Notes under the pieces: model-generated
Told to the model about the DNA's origin: nothing
Seen by the model: only the letters and a program-made list of their open reading frames with translations
The model's database searches: none
In this document: in pieces, positions 41,808-52,720 of the stretch
Layout: each line of letters begins with the position of its first letter
Numbering within the stretch: the stretch's first letter is position 1
Origin: Microvelia longipes
Taxonomy: Eukaryota > Arthropoda > Insecta > Hemiptera > Veliidae
Direction of reading: 5' to 3'
DNA length: 64,000 nt
Assembly (NCBI GenBank): GCA_018340805.1
Contig: JACMZG010001914.1
Coordinates: 12,788,110-12,852,109, forward strand
Translations under genes and position numbers: made by a program

Positions 41808-44800
41808 GGCGTATGCAATACGCCTTAAACCGGGTTGCATTTAAGATTAAGGGTCTTTTACGATTACTTGACTTTTGCACAAGCTCGGAACCACCAGCTT
41901 AATGTCCCTTTCGAAAGAAAGTACTTGTTAAGAAGACAATTTCTTATAAAAATCCTTAAATCCCTGACTAGGTCGAACCCGGGATATCATGGTGACCGAA
42001 TTACGAGTTAATCATTAGGGACCTCCTAATATAATATTTGTTTGAAGAATATACTTCTAAGGCATTTGTGTGGTAATGAAATTAATCGTGATCTGGCAAA
42101 ATGAGAAAAGCCTTTTACTCTAGTAGAGGTGCAATGAAAGACATTGACAGACGTTGGAAGAAAAATTAATAAGGAATTCGACACAATTAAAAAGGAAAGA
42201 AATTTTAAGTCTTGGATCATGAATGCATAAAGGTTGGCCTGTTAATACTTACATATAACAAGGAATAGTCTTCTAGTATTCTTAGTTGATAGCTTATCAT
42301 TACTTAATATATACGTGGTTAAATATCCAGTGACTACTCCCATCATATATTTACCAAGATGTGGTAAACTTGCGTAGAAACCTATCTGCAACAATAGTTA
42401 TCATTTGCATAAATGTTCTATTTATACTCTTTGAGTTTATCATCTTTTCAAAACAAATAGTATTGTAGCTTCAACCTATCGTTTTCATCTAAGAGTTCAT
42501 CATAGTTTCGTCTTGTTTTTATAAGGTGATAAGAATGTTTAGCTTAGTTTTGGTGATAATAGTTATTTTAATTAGATAGCAAAACTTCACTGTCCAGGGG
42601 CCTCCCTTTGCCTGCCACATTTTTGTTTTTTGCGTTACTTGTTGTTACGAAGCATTTTGACGTTCGATTAGCAAAGTTTCAATTTGTAGGACATTTGGCC
42701 ACTAAAATTTTAGTTCCTTCTTACATTATGCAGTAGTGTCAAGGTTTACAATAACATTTTTTTGCAATCTAAGAACACTTGTGACCTTTATGTAAAAACG
42801 CCATCAAAGAAAGAAATAGGAACTTCGACAGCAGCAGGAACACCAGCTGGACAACGATCAACAACAAACAATATCCAACCTCATCTTTTAAGCATGACCC
42901 TGTCGAATAGTTTTCTTCGTTCTCTAGCTTTCTACAAAGAACCCCCTGTCACTGCTATAGTTTAGAACTAGATGGATAATAACTCACTTACCTTTTTAAT
43001 GCTAACTTTAAATACGTGGTCAATGAATGTAGGTAATTGAATTGATAAAGTTGAGTAATTCATAAATACACAGGTATGCGTTATAACTATAGCCCATACC
43101 GGCCCTGACTTCAATAATTTCTTCCATGGTACAGAGTGAACCTGAAAATAAAATCTAATAAAATACCATGCATATTAGTCGAGATATTCGTTATTGGGGA
43201 GACGAATTTTGTCTTCGTTCTTTCAATATTTTTGTGTCTGATGCTTATAAATTATCATTGGACTCTCTTGCAGGTTCAAATGCAATTAGTGACTTAGCAA
43301 TCATTTATGTATATAGTCTTTTTTTAATGATTTTCTGTATTTTTAGTATGAAAGAATTTTTTAAAATACTTTGATCATTTCAATTCAGTTTTAAAAAGAC
43401 TGTAATTTTACTAAAGAAACTGAAAATTTCGGAAATCATTTCTTTAGAAAGATGAATTTTAATATGGAGAATTAAACATTTATTTAATCCTGCAAGATCG
43501 GCAAGTTATTTAGAATCTAAAAGATCTTGGAGAACTTTCGCTACGAGGTGTAATTGCTAACGCCTTAGCGACCTCGATCGCGAAGGTGGCTTAATACCAT
43601 ATATATAAATTAGCAAAAAAATTCTACAAAATGTTTACTTAAGAGAAGTGTCCTTCCAGTTACCTTATTTGAAGCCGAAGTTCCTATCAAAGAATCAAGT
43701 CTTAATTTTTCTTTAGCAGATATTCTAGGATGTTGACCTGGTGAATCGTAAATCAACCAAAACCAAGCTCCAGTCCATATCAACCCGACTGTCCCTGTCA
43801 CGTAGAAAACGCTCTTCCAACCTAACCATGATATGAGAATGCCACAAAGGGGATACGTAACCGCCGCTCCTAGTGATAGAGCTACCAAGAAACATTAACA
43901 TTAATTGTAGCATAGATTATATACATAAAGAAATGAATAAATTATATTTGTATATCACCATACACTATTGTATAACACAAGATTTGCCTTGACCATTCGG
44001 AACCATCAGAGCCCCAATGGTGCTCTACGACACCTAACTAAAATTTCAAATTTGACCACATTTTTTTCAATCGCATACGATACATTTTTGAAACTTTGTG
44101 GAATCTTTATTATGTATAGTGAAGTTTATTTTTTTTAATTGAATATTAAGGCGCAGCGCCCCAAACTTACCTTAAAATTTCAAATTTAACTGCATTTTGC
44201 GTATTTCGGTTCTATAACCAAAATTATTACTATTTCGGTCTTTGATTTTTTCCTATTACTAACAGTTTGCCATCTAGAGAGAGACAAAACTGTGAAAGGC
44301 TTACTATTTTGGTAGTGCTACCGACGTAGTGAGGATGAGCGTAGCGGTAGCGAAACCGGTGTATTCCGATAGAGCCCGTACCCGATATTTATAGTGTTTT
44401 TATGGGCATGCATATTACAATAAAATAGTAATTGCGAATGTAGATTTTCTTTAAAGATATAAAGATTTGCAGATGATCCAATAAAAATTGTAAATATATT
44501 CTTTTAGGAAAAGTATTCTACATTTGTCATTAATCCTCTGAATCAATTTCTGTAACAAGCCACCAAATTTGTCGTCGTAGTATTGCGGAAAATAATTGTT
44601 TCTCTAAGTCAATTTGCGACGCTTTTACGTCTCCGCATTACATGACTCTTACCCAGTAAATTTGACATGAATTTCCCTCTATCCATTGGTGGAATCCATT
44701 TAGCTGCTAACGGATATAATGATGGAAATATTGCTCCCTGAAATCAAAACAAGTGAATTGTTAAATGGGAATATTTTTAGGGTGTGTTCGCGTGTAACCG

Positions 44801-47800
44801 GTTGGATCTGAATTGCTGAGCGTCGTGGCTGCTATTTCACCCTTAACACCTAAGTGACCAGAGTTAAGTTGGCGAACTCTTTTTGATATCTTCCTCAAAT
44901 CAGTGATAGGTAACCATAAGGTTTCTGGTTCAACCTTTTAATAAGAACGTGCTTGCCTTTGTTAAAATATTAACAGGATTAATATTTTTCGAAGCGGAAA
45001 AGGTCCTTATTTATGTTTCTTGGGGTGCTGAATCAAATGAAACCGGTCCAAAGTTGGTACAGCCACTCTAAATGACCAAAAAGTCGAACAAACCATGGTA
45101 AATTACCGGAAAACAAAATTACTGTAGATAAAAAAATAAATTTCGAGTAGGGTGTCGTTTTTAATGTTTTTGGGGGCGCTAAAAAGAATGAAACAGGTCC
45201 GAAGTCACACAGTGGTCCAACTCAACCGAAATAAGCTGTATTAGACGGGCCTTTTTTTAGTTCGCTGTTTCTTCACTAGAGCAGGTAGTACCTGCTCCAG
45301 TGAACCAGAATTTTTTTTAAAGAAATTGTCCCGCATATATAATGTAATTATTTCTTCATTTCCTAGATTAAAATTATTTAAAGGGATTTTTAATAATGTT
45401 AAAAGACTTTTTAATTATTTTACATCTAAAATTTTTGTAAAATATAATAAAAATGATGTGTTATTTTCAATTAGTCCTGATATCATGATAACCATGTCGT
45501 ACAAAAATCTGTAATTGAATTTCCGTGTTCATAATGTTTGTTATTTGTCCTTTTAATGAAAAAATGCAAACGTTATCATATTTTCTAAACAAATAATCTT
45601 ATAAAATACTAAAACGAATAACAAATGTTCGTAAATGAGTTAAAAATTGTCTTGTTTGCATTAGATTTAAAATTAATAAAAAATATTGATAAAACGGAAC
45701 AAAGTGAAAACTAGCGCTCCACTAGCGTGGTTATTGGACCACCTCAAACCAGGAAATGGAACACTGTGTCCCCCGCCCCTACTGTATGAAATTCTACATC
45801 ACTTTAGTAACATAACTAGAACTTCCCCCCACTTTCCTTCTAAAGATGACCAAAAAACCCCCACAGAACCACGTTGCTAATATTGATTGTAACTCTTTTA
45901 CTTACCAACGCAAAGCCTTGTAAGAGTCTAAGTACTAATAATCCATAGTATCCTGTAAAATCTGACATAACAGGTGTTATCATGGTCAGTATGGATGCAA
46001 ATAATGCCGAGAACCCAATTACTTTTCTAGATCCAATGATTTCTGCTAATCGTCCTCCTGGTATTTCTGTTATGACGTAACCCCAAAAGAAGCTACCTTG
46101 AATCATGTTCTGTTTCATGGGGCTGTACGTATTAATGGAGCTGTTCGCCTGAAATTAAATTTTGTATGTATTTAAATAAAATATGTGTACTGAATCTGAA
46201 GTCAAAAAGTTAAGTAGTTCTTTCTTAATCAAAGAGTGAGAACTCATATCTTTATCCGGCTGATGATAAATAGATCAAATTTTCACTAAAAATACTAAAA
46301 AATATTTCTCTATAACTTATCAATATAATTTGTCTCCTTGTTCGAGGATAAAATTTGCCGATTTTTTTTAAATTTTGATTAATAAATAGTGTAAAAAGGA
46401 AGATACGTTTGTGTAGTAGTAGACCTGAATTTTCCTTCCTGGCTAAATTTGAAGGGGTTTATGTGGACCTTTCTACCCTACAAATCGTCTCAACCTACAC
46501 TTATTACGCCCTGGGAAATATCATTACATTTTACATATTAAGGGTGTAATGCTATTATTTCCCTGTTTTCCCTATGCAGCTAGTTGGTTTCTAAAGCGAA
46601 AGCCGAGGACACCAAAGCATTTTACTCCAGAAGTAAAGCCTAGGGATGCATGTGTTTTACTCCTGAGGCATAACTGAGAAAGGTAATTATTATGAAGGGA
46701 AAATAGCACCTCACTCCCAAAATTTTATTTCGAGATATTGACGTCATTTAATTATTGTTGTATTTTTTGTATTGTATTATTGTTGTACATTTTGTTGTTT
46801 GTTATTTTAATTTTTTTCTGGGTCCAGGCCCTCAACATAAATTTAAGGGGTGTCGCTACAAAAAAATACATTTTTTATTGCTCCAAACAACTTCTTTTAA
46901 TTGGATTATGAGCCAATAACATTTTTTTTGACAGGTCCCCTTCATAAATTTTGGGAGTGTCGCCCCAGGAAAAGTGTTAAAAAGTTGATCAGTCCCCTTA
47001 TAAATTTAGAGGATTCCGTTCCCAAAAATGGATAAATACCCCTTCCTATAAGATTTAAGGGCTCTAACTCTGATAATAGGAAACACTTTTTAGTGCCAAG
47101 AGAGTGAAAAGTAACTTTTCTTCCCTTGGGAAAAAAGTGATTCATTAGTCCTTAAAAACTGATTAATAAACTTCTGATTATGCAACATCTGAAGTTAAAA
47201 TTATTATTTGATCATCTTTTTTCCAAAAGGATAAAATTATATTTTATGAAAAGTGTAAAAATGAAATTAGTTGTAAGATAAATAAAAGAGTATTTTCCTT
47301 TTTTCAAAAAACAAATTTTTGCTCATTAAATTATTAAATGTTTTTATAAAATATATTAAGCTGTAAAAAACATTTAATTTTATTTTAAATAGTCTAAATA
47401 AGCATTTAAAGAAGGGGGAATGGGAGAGAGAGTGGGGTGAAAAAGAACGTTCTAAAGGTTGGGTCGTTTAAGGTACAGTTACAGGGACAGAAGAGTTTTA
47501 GTTAGAAATATCCTAAGGTCAGTTGCTTACAGTTCAATAGAATGTAAAGAGGACGGAAACAAAACAATTCCGTGTTCCAGGTAGTACAATGCCTAAGGAA
47601 CGTGATGACTACAGCTGTCAGTATCATCTTGATGACAGTATACAATAAACTCTTATGAGTGTTGCTCTATAGTGTAGTCTATATTGTACTATACGGCGGT
47701 ATTCTTACGTCTGACGTCACACAAGCAGTCTAGGCCATTTTCCCGCAAAAAACATGTTTAAATATATTTTTCGTTTTTTTTGCGGTATCATCAAAAGTAT

Positions 47801-49534
47801 AAGTATAAGTATTTTACAGTGTGTTCTTTTATATGACGTACTTAAAGATAATGTAATAAAAATATGTGTAAATACTCTATTACGAGTTGCTTTGCTTAAT
47901 ATATATTTATATTGAATTTCTTCAACTAAGAACAAGTTTAAGATTATTCAAATAATTACCTTAATTATAACATTATCACATTTTGGTTTCTCATAACATG
48001 AAGTAACATTAGTACAGGTGGGTGTATCATCACATGTTTCTTCACCAGCACACGTGGCCGTTTCGCAAGTAGGTGTTTCATCGCATATTGTTGTGTTGGT
48101 ACATATTGTCGTATTTGTTAGTGAAGTCGTGTTGTCAGCTGTAGAATCTGGCATTACGACTATTGTTATGGCTAAATTGACTCGGAGCATGTAGCTTACC
48201 ATACACCCTAATAATACCATTGTATTTAGTATCACTAATTGTGGTGGTTTGAACCTGGAAAATTTAACATTTTATTTTCTTTGTGAATAAGTAGTGAGGG
48301 TTTTCATCCGGGAGAATAGACTAAAAGGTATCCATCAGGGAGAATAGACTAAAAGGTATCCATCAGGGAGAATAGACAGACATTTAATGTAAATAGAAAG
48401 ACATTAAAGGTAAATAAATACTAGTCAAACAGTGGAATTCGCAGTTTTCCGTCTCTTCTTTTTCGACTCACCGACATCGTCGAGTCGAAAAAGAAGAGAC
48501 GAATTCCAGAGACGGAAAACTACGAATTTCACTGTTTGATTTGTATTTATTTACCTTTAATGTCTTTCTCTTAGCCGTTTATTTTTTATTCTACATCTGG
48601 CATTGATGATGGCCTCATGTTAGGTTGAAAGCGCTTTGAATAAATTATTGTTTTGTGGAGAGACTCTTTTCTTCGTTCCTTTAATTACAAAACAAAGCAC
48701 AAACAATGTGTGAAATGCAGACAATTGATTTATGATAACCTTAACTTACTCTAAGAGGGGGTTTCAGTGAGGTTACACAGAGCCCCTAAGAACCACAGAA
48801 AGATTTTTCAAGCTTCTAAGTGTATTGAGATAGGCTATGCCCCTCTAGTAATATATATTGCCTACATAGGCGTATCTACATATTTTTCCAACATTCAATT
48901 CAACACATTTTTTAAAATGCTCTTGATCTTCAATACTTAAATATGTTCTGTTCGTTTGGTTATAATAATACTCAAAGATGTTCTGTTCATTTGGTTATAA
49001 TAATACTGAAAAGTGTTCTGTCCATTTGGTTATAATTATACTCAAAAGTGTTCTGTTCATTTGGTTATAATTATACTCAAAAGTGTTCTGTTAATTTGGT
49101 TATAATTATACTCAAAAGTGTTCTGTCCATTTGGTTATAATTATACTCAAAAGTGTTCTGTTCATTTGGTTATAATTATGCTCAAATGTGTTCCGTTCAT
49201 TTGGTTATAATTTATGCTCAAAATGTGTTCCGTTTCATTTGGTTTATTATGCTCAAATGTGTTCCGTTCATTTGGTTATAATTATGCTCAAAAGTGTTCT
49301 GTTCATTTGGTTATAATAATACTCAAAGGGGTTCTGTTCATTTGGTTATAATAATACTCAAAGGTGTTCTGTTCATTTGGTTATAATAATACTCAAAGGT
49401 TCATTTGGTTATATATACTCAAAGGTGTTCTGTTTATTTGGTTATAATAATACTCAAATGTCCGTTCATTGTTATAATAATACTCAAAATTTGGTGTTCT
49501 GTTTATTTGGTACTAAAACCACTTACCTTGCCAT
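34826..49534 (-). CDS. SLC17 / sialin-like major facilitator transporter A, complete
   Basis: Minus-strand exons in transcript order: 49534-49527, 48254-47960, 46148-45906, 44737-44653, 43881-43664, 43141-42992, 42385-42253, 38199-38044, 37547-37462, 35059-34826. All are GT-AG, giving 535 codons plus TGA. The start ATG sits in an exon with only eight coding bases (MAR, codon 3 split). Family marks: TM1 YMLRVNLA with Arg27; GSFFWGYVITEIPGGRLAE in TM2; GSRKVIG; TM4 Arg175; AAKWIPPMDRGK; GPVWAIV; SLPHLGKYM; LDIAPNFSG; and final-TM QWQRIFWMLGF. Residues 44-103, between TM1 and TM2, form a Cys/Thr-rich loop with eight Cys and five N-glycosylation sequons. TM4 reads RLLQGFALGAIFPSLY, so sialin Glu175 and His183 become Leu182 and Tyr190. 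SLC17 proteins move organic anions across lysosomal, vesicular or plasma membranes; the substrate here is unknown. No VGLUT-type TM7 Arg. Confidence 0.92.
35138..36018. mobile_element. Foldback element with internal tandem repeats
   Basis: The termini GGTTAGAGTATGATAAGGG (35138) and its complement ending 36018 are perfect for about 20 bp. Similarity runs on inward (AAAATCAAAACA, then CATTCTCGGG and TGTAGAAA). Between them a unit of about 180 bp (TAGAAAGGCTTTGGG, TTTGAGTAGGGCA, TCCCTTATCATAC) is repeated about three times. No ORF; non-autonomous. It lies in the last intron of transporter A. Confidence 0.8.
36125..37440 (+). repeat. Dispersed repeat family R2, copy 2, interrupted
   Basis: Two partial R2-type segments in tandem (36125-36350 and 36515-36785, sharing GCTTAACTTT and GAACTAATGCT), then the body continuing at 37184. 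It matches 29560-29990 on both sides of an inserted element at 36786-37183. Confidence 0.6.
36786..37183. mobile_element. Non-autonomous hAT-like element inserted in R2
   Basis: The termini are CAGTGGCATAGCCAGG (36786-36801) and CCTGGCTACGCCACTG (37168-37183), one mismatch when inverted. The hexamer TGCTTG flanks both ends (36780-36785, 37184-37189). CAGTGGCGTAGCCAGG-type ends are common on insect hAT-like MITEs, but the 6-bp rather than 8-bp duplication leaves the superfamily open. A (GT)n(AT)n microsatellite (37035-37122) fills the interior. Confidence 0.75.
39340..40190 (+). mobile_element. Ty3/Gypsy pol relic (RT and RNase H parts)
   Basis: A broken frame resembles Gypsy reverse transcriptase: DCRRPNDATFPDKYYLPHIQ, INLIKAYQRIPMAKEDI, then TTPFGLFAFP (39394-39610), and further on LGHILSVGRLQP (about 39785). 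RNase H-like SLAVGASNLAIGGAVV follows near 40085. Many stops and frameshifts, no LTRs, integrase, gag or envelope recognised. It is a decayed fragment antisense to transporter A, in an intron. Confidence 0.85.
40191..41162. other. Transporter A intron, nothing recognised
   Basis: AT-rich sequence after the Gypsy relic. No LTR end or other element that I can defend. Confidence 0.45.
41163..41295 (-). mobile_element. hAT transposon terminus
   Basis: On the minus strand it begins CAGCCCTTCCCAACCCTTGG, then GTCGCGACCCAGATTGGG. This matches the CAGnnnTTCCCAACC...GGGTCGCGACCC ends typical of hAT/Charlie-like transposons. The opposite end was not found; the inner boundary is approximate. Confidence 0.55.
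41718..41805 (+). repeat. (AT)n microsatellite in transporter A intron
   Basis: AT dinucleotides with ATTATA interruptions, next to SINE copy 2. Confidence 0.95.
41880..42010 (-). repeat. tRNA-derived SINE, copy 2, diverged
   Basis: On the minus strand a B-box-like CCCGGGTTCGACC is followed by AGGATTTTTATAAG, CGAAAGGGACATTAAG, CTGGTGGTTCCGAGC and TTGTGC. These are the same blocks in the same order as copy 1 at 2971-3162. The 5' tRNA-like part is degraded. Confidence 0.55.
44760..45310. repeat. Internally duplicated unclassified repeat
   Basis: The segment 44990-45110 (GGGGTGCTGAATCAAATGAA, ACCGGTCCAAAGT) recurs diverged at 45145-45260 (GGGGGCGCTAAAAAGAATGA, ACAGGTCCGAAGT) in the same orientation. 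No coding. Confidence 0.5.
46530..47190 (+). repeat. Dispersed repeat family R1, copy 2
   Basis: Matches copy 1 (7085-7640) in the same orientation; see the shared blocks there. The left part has GCGAAAGCCGAGGACACC and AAAGCATTTTACTCC, mirroring the 7165 tandem unit. It lies in an intron of transporter A. Confidence 0.6.
48395..48569. repeat. Long hairpin-forming inverted repeat
   Basis: The left arm AGAAAGACATTAAAGGTAAA... runs to CTTCTTTTTCGACTC. A 12-base spacer (ACCGACATCGTC) follows, then GAGTCGAAAAAGAAGAG and the mirrored arm ending CCTTTAATGTCTTTCT. A small asymmetric insertion in the right arm (GAATTCCAGAGACGG) breaks perfect pairing. Upstream, TATCCATCAGGGAGAATAGA is repeated about three times (48305-48375). 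Confidence 0.8.
48595..48690 (-). mobile_element. MITE terminus, family shared with 8480 and 50436
   Basis: Plus-strand GATGATGGCCTC, then GAAAGCGCTTTGAATAAATT and TTTTGTGGAGAGACTC, is the complement of the block at 50436-50520 and resembles the ends of the 8480-9783 foldback. Only one terminus is clearly visible here, adjacent to the hairpin at 48395. Confidence 0.6.
48940..49510 (+). repeat. 35-bp minisatellite abutting the first intron donor of transporter A
   Basis: The 35-bp unit is made of TGTTCTGTTCATTTGGTTAT, AATAATACTC and AAAGG, about 16 copies with point changes and some truncations. It ends about 15 bases from the minus-strand 5' splice site (GT at 49526-49525). Confidence 0.95.
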
Positions 49535-50435
49535 TTTTGTCTCTGAACTATGAATATATTTTCTGTATATAAACTATTCTACTCTATAAACTACTCTAAT
49601 GTTAATGTTTACTTGCACTATTTCAGATCATATTGATAACAATTTAATTCTATATTAATTAGCGTTAGAACAACTGTTAAGATAGTTAATTAGGAACAAG
49701 ACTGTTCATGTGAGTAATGCGATATACATGTAAGATATTGGGTTGCGTGTATATTTGTTTGTCCATTGAATAATCTCAAGTGCCTTCTGTCCGTTTTCTT
49801 TATCTTATAAAGGTGTGAAATTTTATCGAAATTTTATCAGTGTTTAGTTTGAGTTTATAAGACTCAAAGTTTGATTTAATTAATCACTGATTTTGTTTAA
49901 TTTGATCCGTTTTGATACCAGAGGTGTCAAAAAGACAATATGAGCTTGTTTTTTAATGCAACTGATGAATCTACCAGTTGGTTGGACTTAAGTGTGTTTG
50001 ATGTAGTTAGTAAGAAAGGTAGGAGAAAAGGCGGCAAGACCCTATAAAATGCGGGGCTTGTAGCGTGGTAAGTGAGAAGGTTTTATTATTGTCGCCACCA
50101 CAGATCCATCGCAACAAAGAGGTGAGTGAAAATAGTGAAGTCAATAAAAATTGCTGCCAATTTTAAAAAAGAAGGATCCTTTTGCGGATCGAGTCCCAGA
50201 GGTAACGCCTCTAAAATCCCACGTGTTATTCTATGAAAAATAAAATTAAAAGTCTATTCTATGAAAAATAAAGAAAAAATGCGTTACGAGTAGTACTTAA
50301 ATATTAAGTAAGTGCTTAAGCGAACCTTAAGCGAGAATTTGATTGTTAAACACGGAAACACGCATTCTACTGGAAATTCGCCCAGCATGCGTACCAGCGC
50401 GCCAGAATGATTTTTTTAGGAAAGAAACGAAGAAA
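49535..50435. promoter_or_regulatory. 5' flank of transporter A
   Basis: Upstream (minus strand) of the ATG-bearing exon; it should contain the 5' UTR, any further non-coding exon and the promoter. AT-rich, no defined motif that I would stand behind. Confidence 0.3.
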
Positions 50436-50530
50436 AGAGTCTCTCCACAAAATAATCTATTTATTCAAAGCGCTTTTAACCTAACTAGAGGCCATCATCA
50501 GTGCCAAAGATAATAAAAAAAGAAGAACAG
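50436..50530 (+). mobile_element. MITE terminus, family shared with 48595 and 8480
   Basis: GAAGAAAAGAGTCTCTCCAC, then AAAGCGCTTTTAACCTAACT and AGAGGCCATCATCAGTGCC. It is in inverted orientation to 48595-48690. Confidence 0.6.
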
Positions 50531-50825
50531 CTATGAGAATGACATTAATTACTTATTAAAATTAAATAGGATCGGCAATATTATTTCTTTTTTTTCGATT
50601 CGACGATCTCGGTGAGGAGTAGATAGACTGGTTGGAGGCGGGGGCGGATATATTAGTATAATAAGCTGGCTAAACTAAATGCTGGTCACTCGGGAAAAAA
50701 GGGGATAATGAAACGGATACTGGATAAGGAGAGAACAATAGAACAACTTTTTCTTAGTGAGAGAGTTGCAGGAGGAAACACCTCGAGCAAGAGGACAGGT
50801 GGGATTGGTATTCCTTACAGTCCAA

Positions 50826-51160
50826 AAGCCCGGCCTAAAAAATGTGACTCATTTTTTACCAACTACTTCAAACCAAAATTTTCTGAAAATATACCTTAAA
50901 TTATAAAAAAAATTATAGTCTGCCTCAAAATATTATTATTATTATCTTCGTGTTTTACACACGACCTACAGGAAACCACTAATTTCATGAAAACTGAAAT
51001 TTATGCGATTTTATAAAATTTTGAGCACGCGTAATCATATGAAGGGCTCCATTCTGGATCGGCAAACTATGTGTTTTCTTTATAATTTAAGGTATATTTT
51101 CAGAAAAATTAGGTTTGAAGTAGTACAAAATGAGTCACATTTTTTCAGGTCCGGCTCTTT
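50826..51160. mobile_element. Foldback element F2, short copy
   Basis: Left end AGCCCGGCCTAAAAAATG, then TGACTCATTTT and ACTTCAAACCAAA; right end TTTGAAGTAGTACAAAATG, AGTCACATTTTTTCAGG, CCGGCTCTT. The inner part GAGCACGCGTAATCATATGA is shared with the long copy at 62600-63267. Non-coding. Confidence 0.8.
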
Positions 51161-51347
51161 GTCTATTATATAATGAGTAGGGGAGAGTGGGGCTAAAAGT
51201 CCCAGGGAAAATACGATATTAGGTAATTAGAGGAGGGGGGGGACTCTTCATCTCTCAAAAGATTGAGATTGATTATAAAATGATAATCCGTTTGAAAAAT
51301 AGCATGTTTACAAAAAATGGTCTTGATAAAACGCACACACACAACAC

Positions 51348-51349
<2 letters not shown>

Positions 51350-51390
<41 letters not shown>

Positions 51391-51438
51391 TGTGTGTGTG
51401 TGTGTGTGGTGTGTGTGTGTGTGTGTATGTATATATAG
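51350..51438 (+). repeat. (AT)n(GT)n microsatellite
   Basis: AT dinucleotides followed by GT dinucleotides with one GGTG interruption. Confidence 0.95.
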
Positions 51439-51440
51439 GT

Positions 51441-52005
51441 CAATGATCTCTACAATATTTGTTGGATGCAGTAGTGCTGATGGGTGGGGAGTATGAAAAA
51501 ACGACTCCTACCACTTGTTCTACTCAGGCTAGCCTATTGTCTCAGACAGACAGGACAAAAATAGTTCCCATGGAACCACACCGAGCTAAGCAGGCCTGCA
51601 AAGCGGAAGAACCTTGTAAATGTCTAAGTATGATATTCGGCATTCTAAAACGCTTGAGACCGGTTTTAGCTCAATCGAACCATTCTAAGTGGCGCAAACG
51701 GTATGCATTCATATGTATAATGTTGTATATGTGTTTACGTCTTGTCAATGACCTTTACGATATCGCTAGGTTTAGTAGTGTTAGAGTCAGGGAAAGAAGT
51801 ATGAAAAAGAGACCCCTTCTTCTAGCTTTACCCTTATTAGCCTATTGTCCAAGATAGACAGGACAAAAATTGCTCCCAGGGAACCACGGCGAGCAAAGCA
51901 GGCCCGCAAAGCAGAAGGACCTCGAAGTGGTTACTCATGGCCGTAGGCATTCTAAAATGATTAGGACCGGTTGGAGCTTAATCGGACTATTTTAAGTGAC
52001 TTAAT
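51441..52005 (+). repeat. 303-bp tandem duplication, two copies
   Basis: CAATGATCTCTACAAT at 51441 recurs as CAATGACCTTTACGAT at 51744. Later anchors (AGCCTATTGTC, AGACAGGACAAAAAT, GGAACCAC, GCATTCTAAAA, GACCGGTT) follow at the same offset. The 132-codon ORF spanning both copies is a by-product: the copies are read in different frames with no shared protein motif. Confidence 0.8.
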
Positions 52006-52195
52006 TGGCAACACTTAACAAAAAGTCAAACATTGGTGATAACATGACGTTATCACCAATCAGTAAAAAGAAGGTTTATTTTATTATACATTGGGTGTAA
52101 AATTATTGGACAACGCTACATACTTGTATATCTTGTAGTACATATGTAAATTTTTATTTTATTTACGGATCACACCACGATACTTTACATATAAA

Positions 52196-52196
52196 C

Positions 52197-52287
<91 letters not shown>

Positions 52288-52297
52288 TATATATATA
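52196..52297 (+). repeat. (AT)n microsatellite with adjacent GC-rich hairpin
   Basis: AT dinucleotides, then an isolated GC-rich palindrome GACGCCGC-ACA-GCGGCGTC at 52307-52325. Confidence 0.9.
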
Positions 52298-52720
52298 CGC
52301 CTATATGACGCCGCACAGCGGCGTCGGCCCCTTACTATGGATAGTCGGATTATGTTTTTACTTATCATTGCTTATCTTGCTTATAATTTAAGTTTAAATG
52401 TTTAACCAAATTATTCTTGGTTGGAAACATAAAATAGTTACATATAATAGTTTGTACTACAAGAGATGGAAGAATGTTTTATAGCTTAAAATTTCCTCCT
52501 AAGGCAAAGCTGAAGAAGTAAACTTCATTTGCTCGCGAGACTTGCCGAGGTAAATTACTAATATTGTGGCCCCAAAGGCTCTGTCAAGGGGGATAATACG
52601 AGACCTAAAATCTTCCAGGGTGTCTCGGAACTTTTCCATAAAAGTTTACATAAAATGTATAGTGTCTTATATCATCATTAACTCTCAGTGTGTTCATGCA
52701 AGACAGTAGAAACTCGACAG

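Noticed and set aside
42762..42965. 67-codon plus-strand ORF rich in Ser/Thr (TSTAAGTPAGQRSTTNN)
   Set aside because: Protein-like composition but no recognised family, starts at a non-ATG codon and lies antisense in a transporter intron. Possibly a transposon scrap; not supportable as a gene.
50708..50899. 63-codon ORF
   Set aside because: Its second half is the left arm of foldback element F2 (50826 onward).
51459..51857. 132-codon ORF
   Set aside because: It spans two copies of a 303-bp tandem duplication read in different frames; no protein motif is shared.
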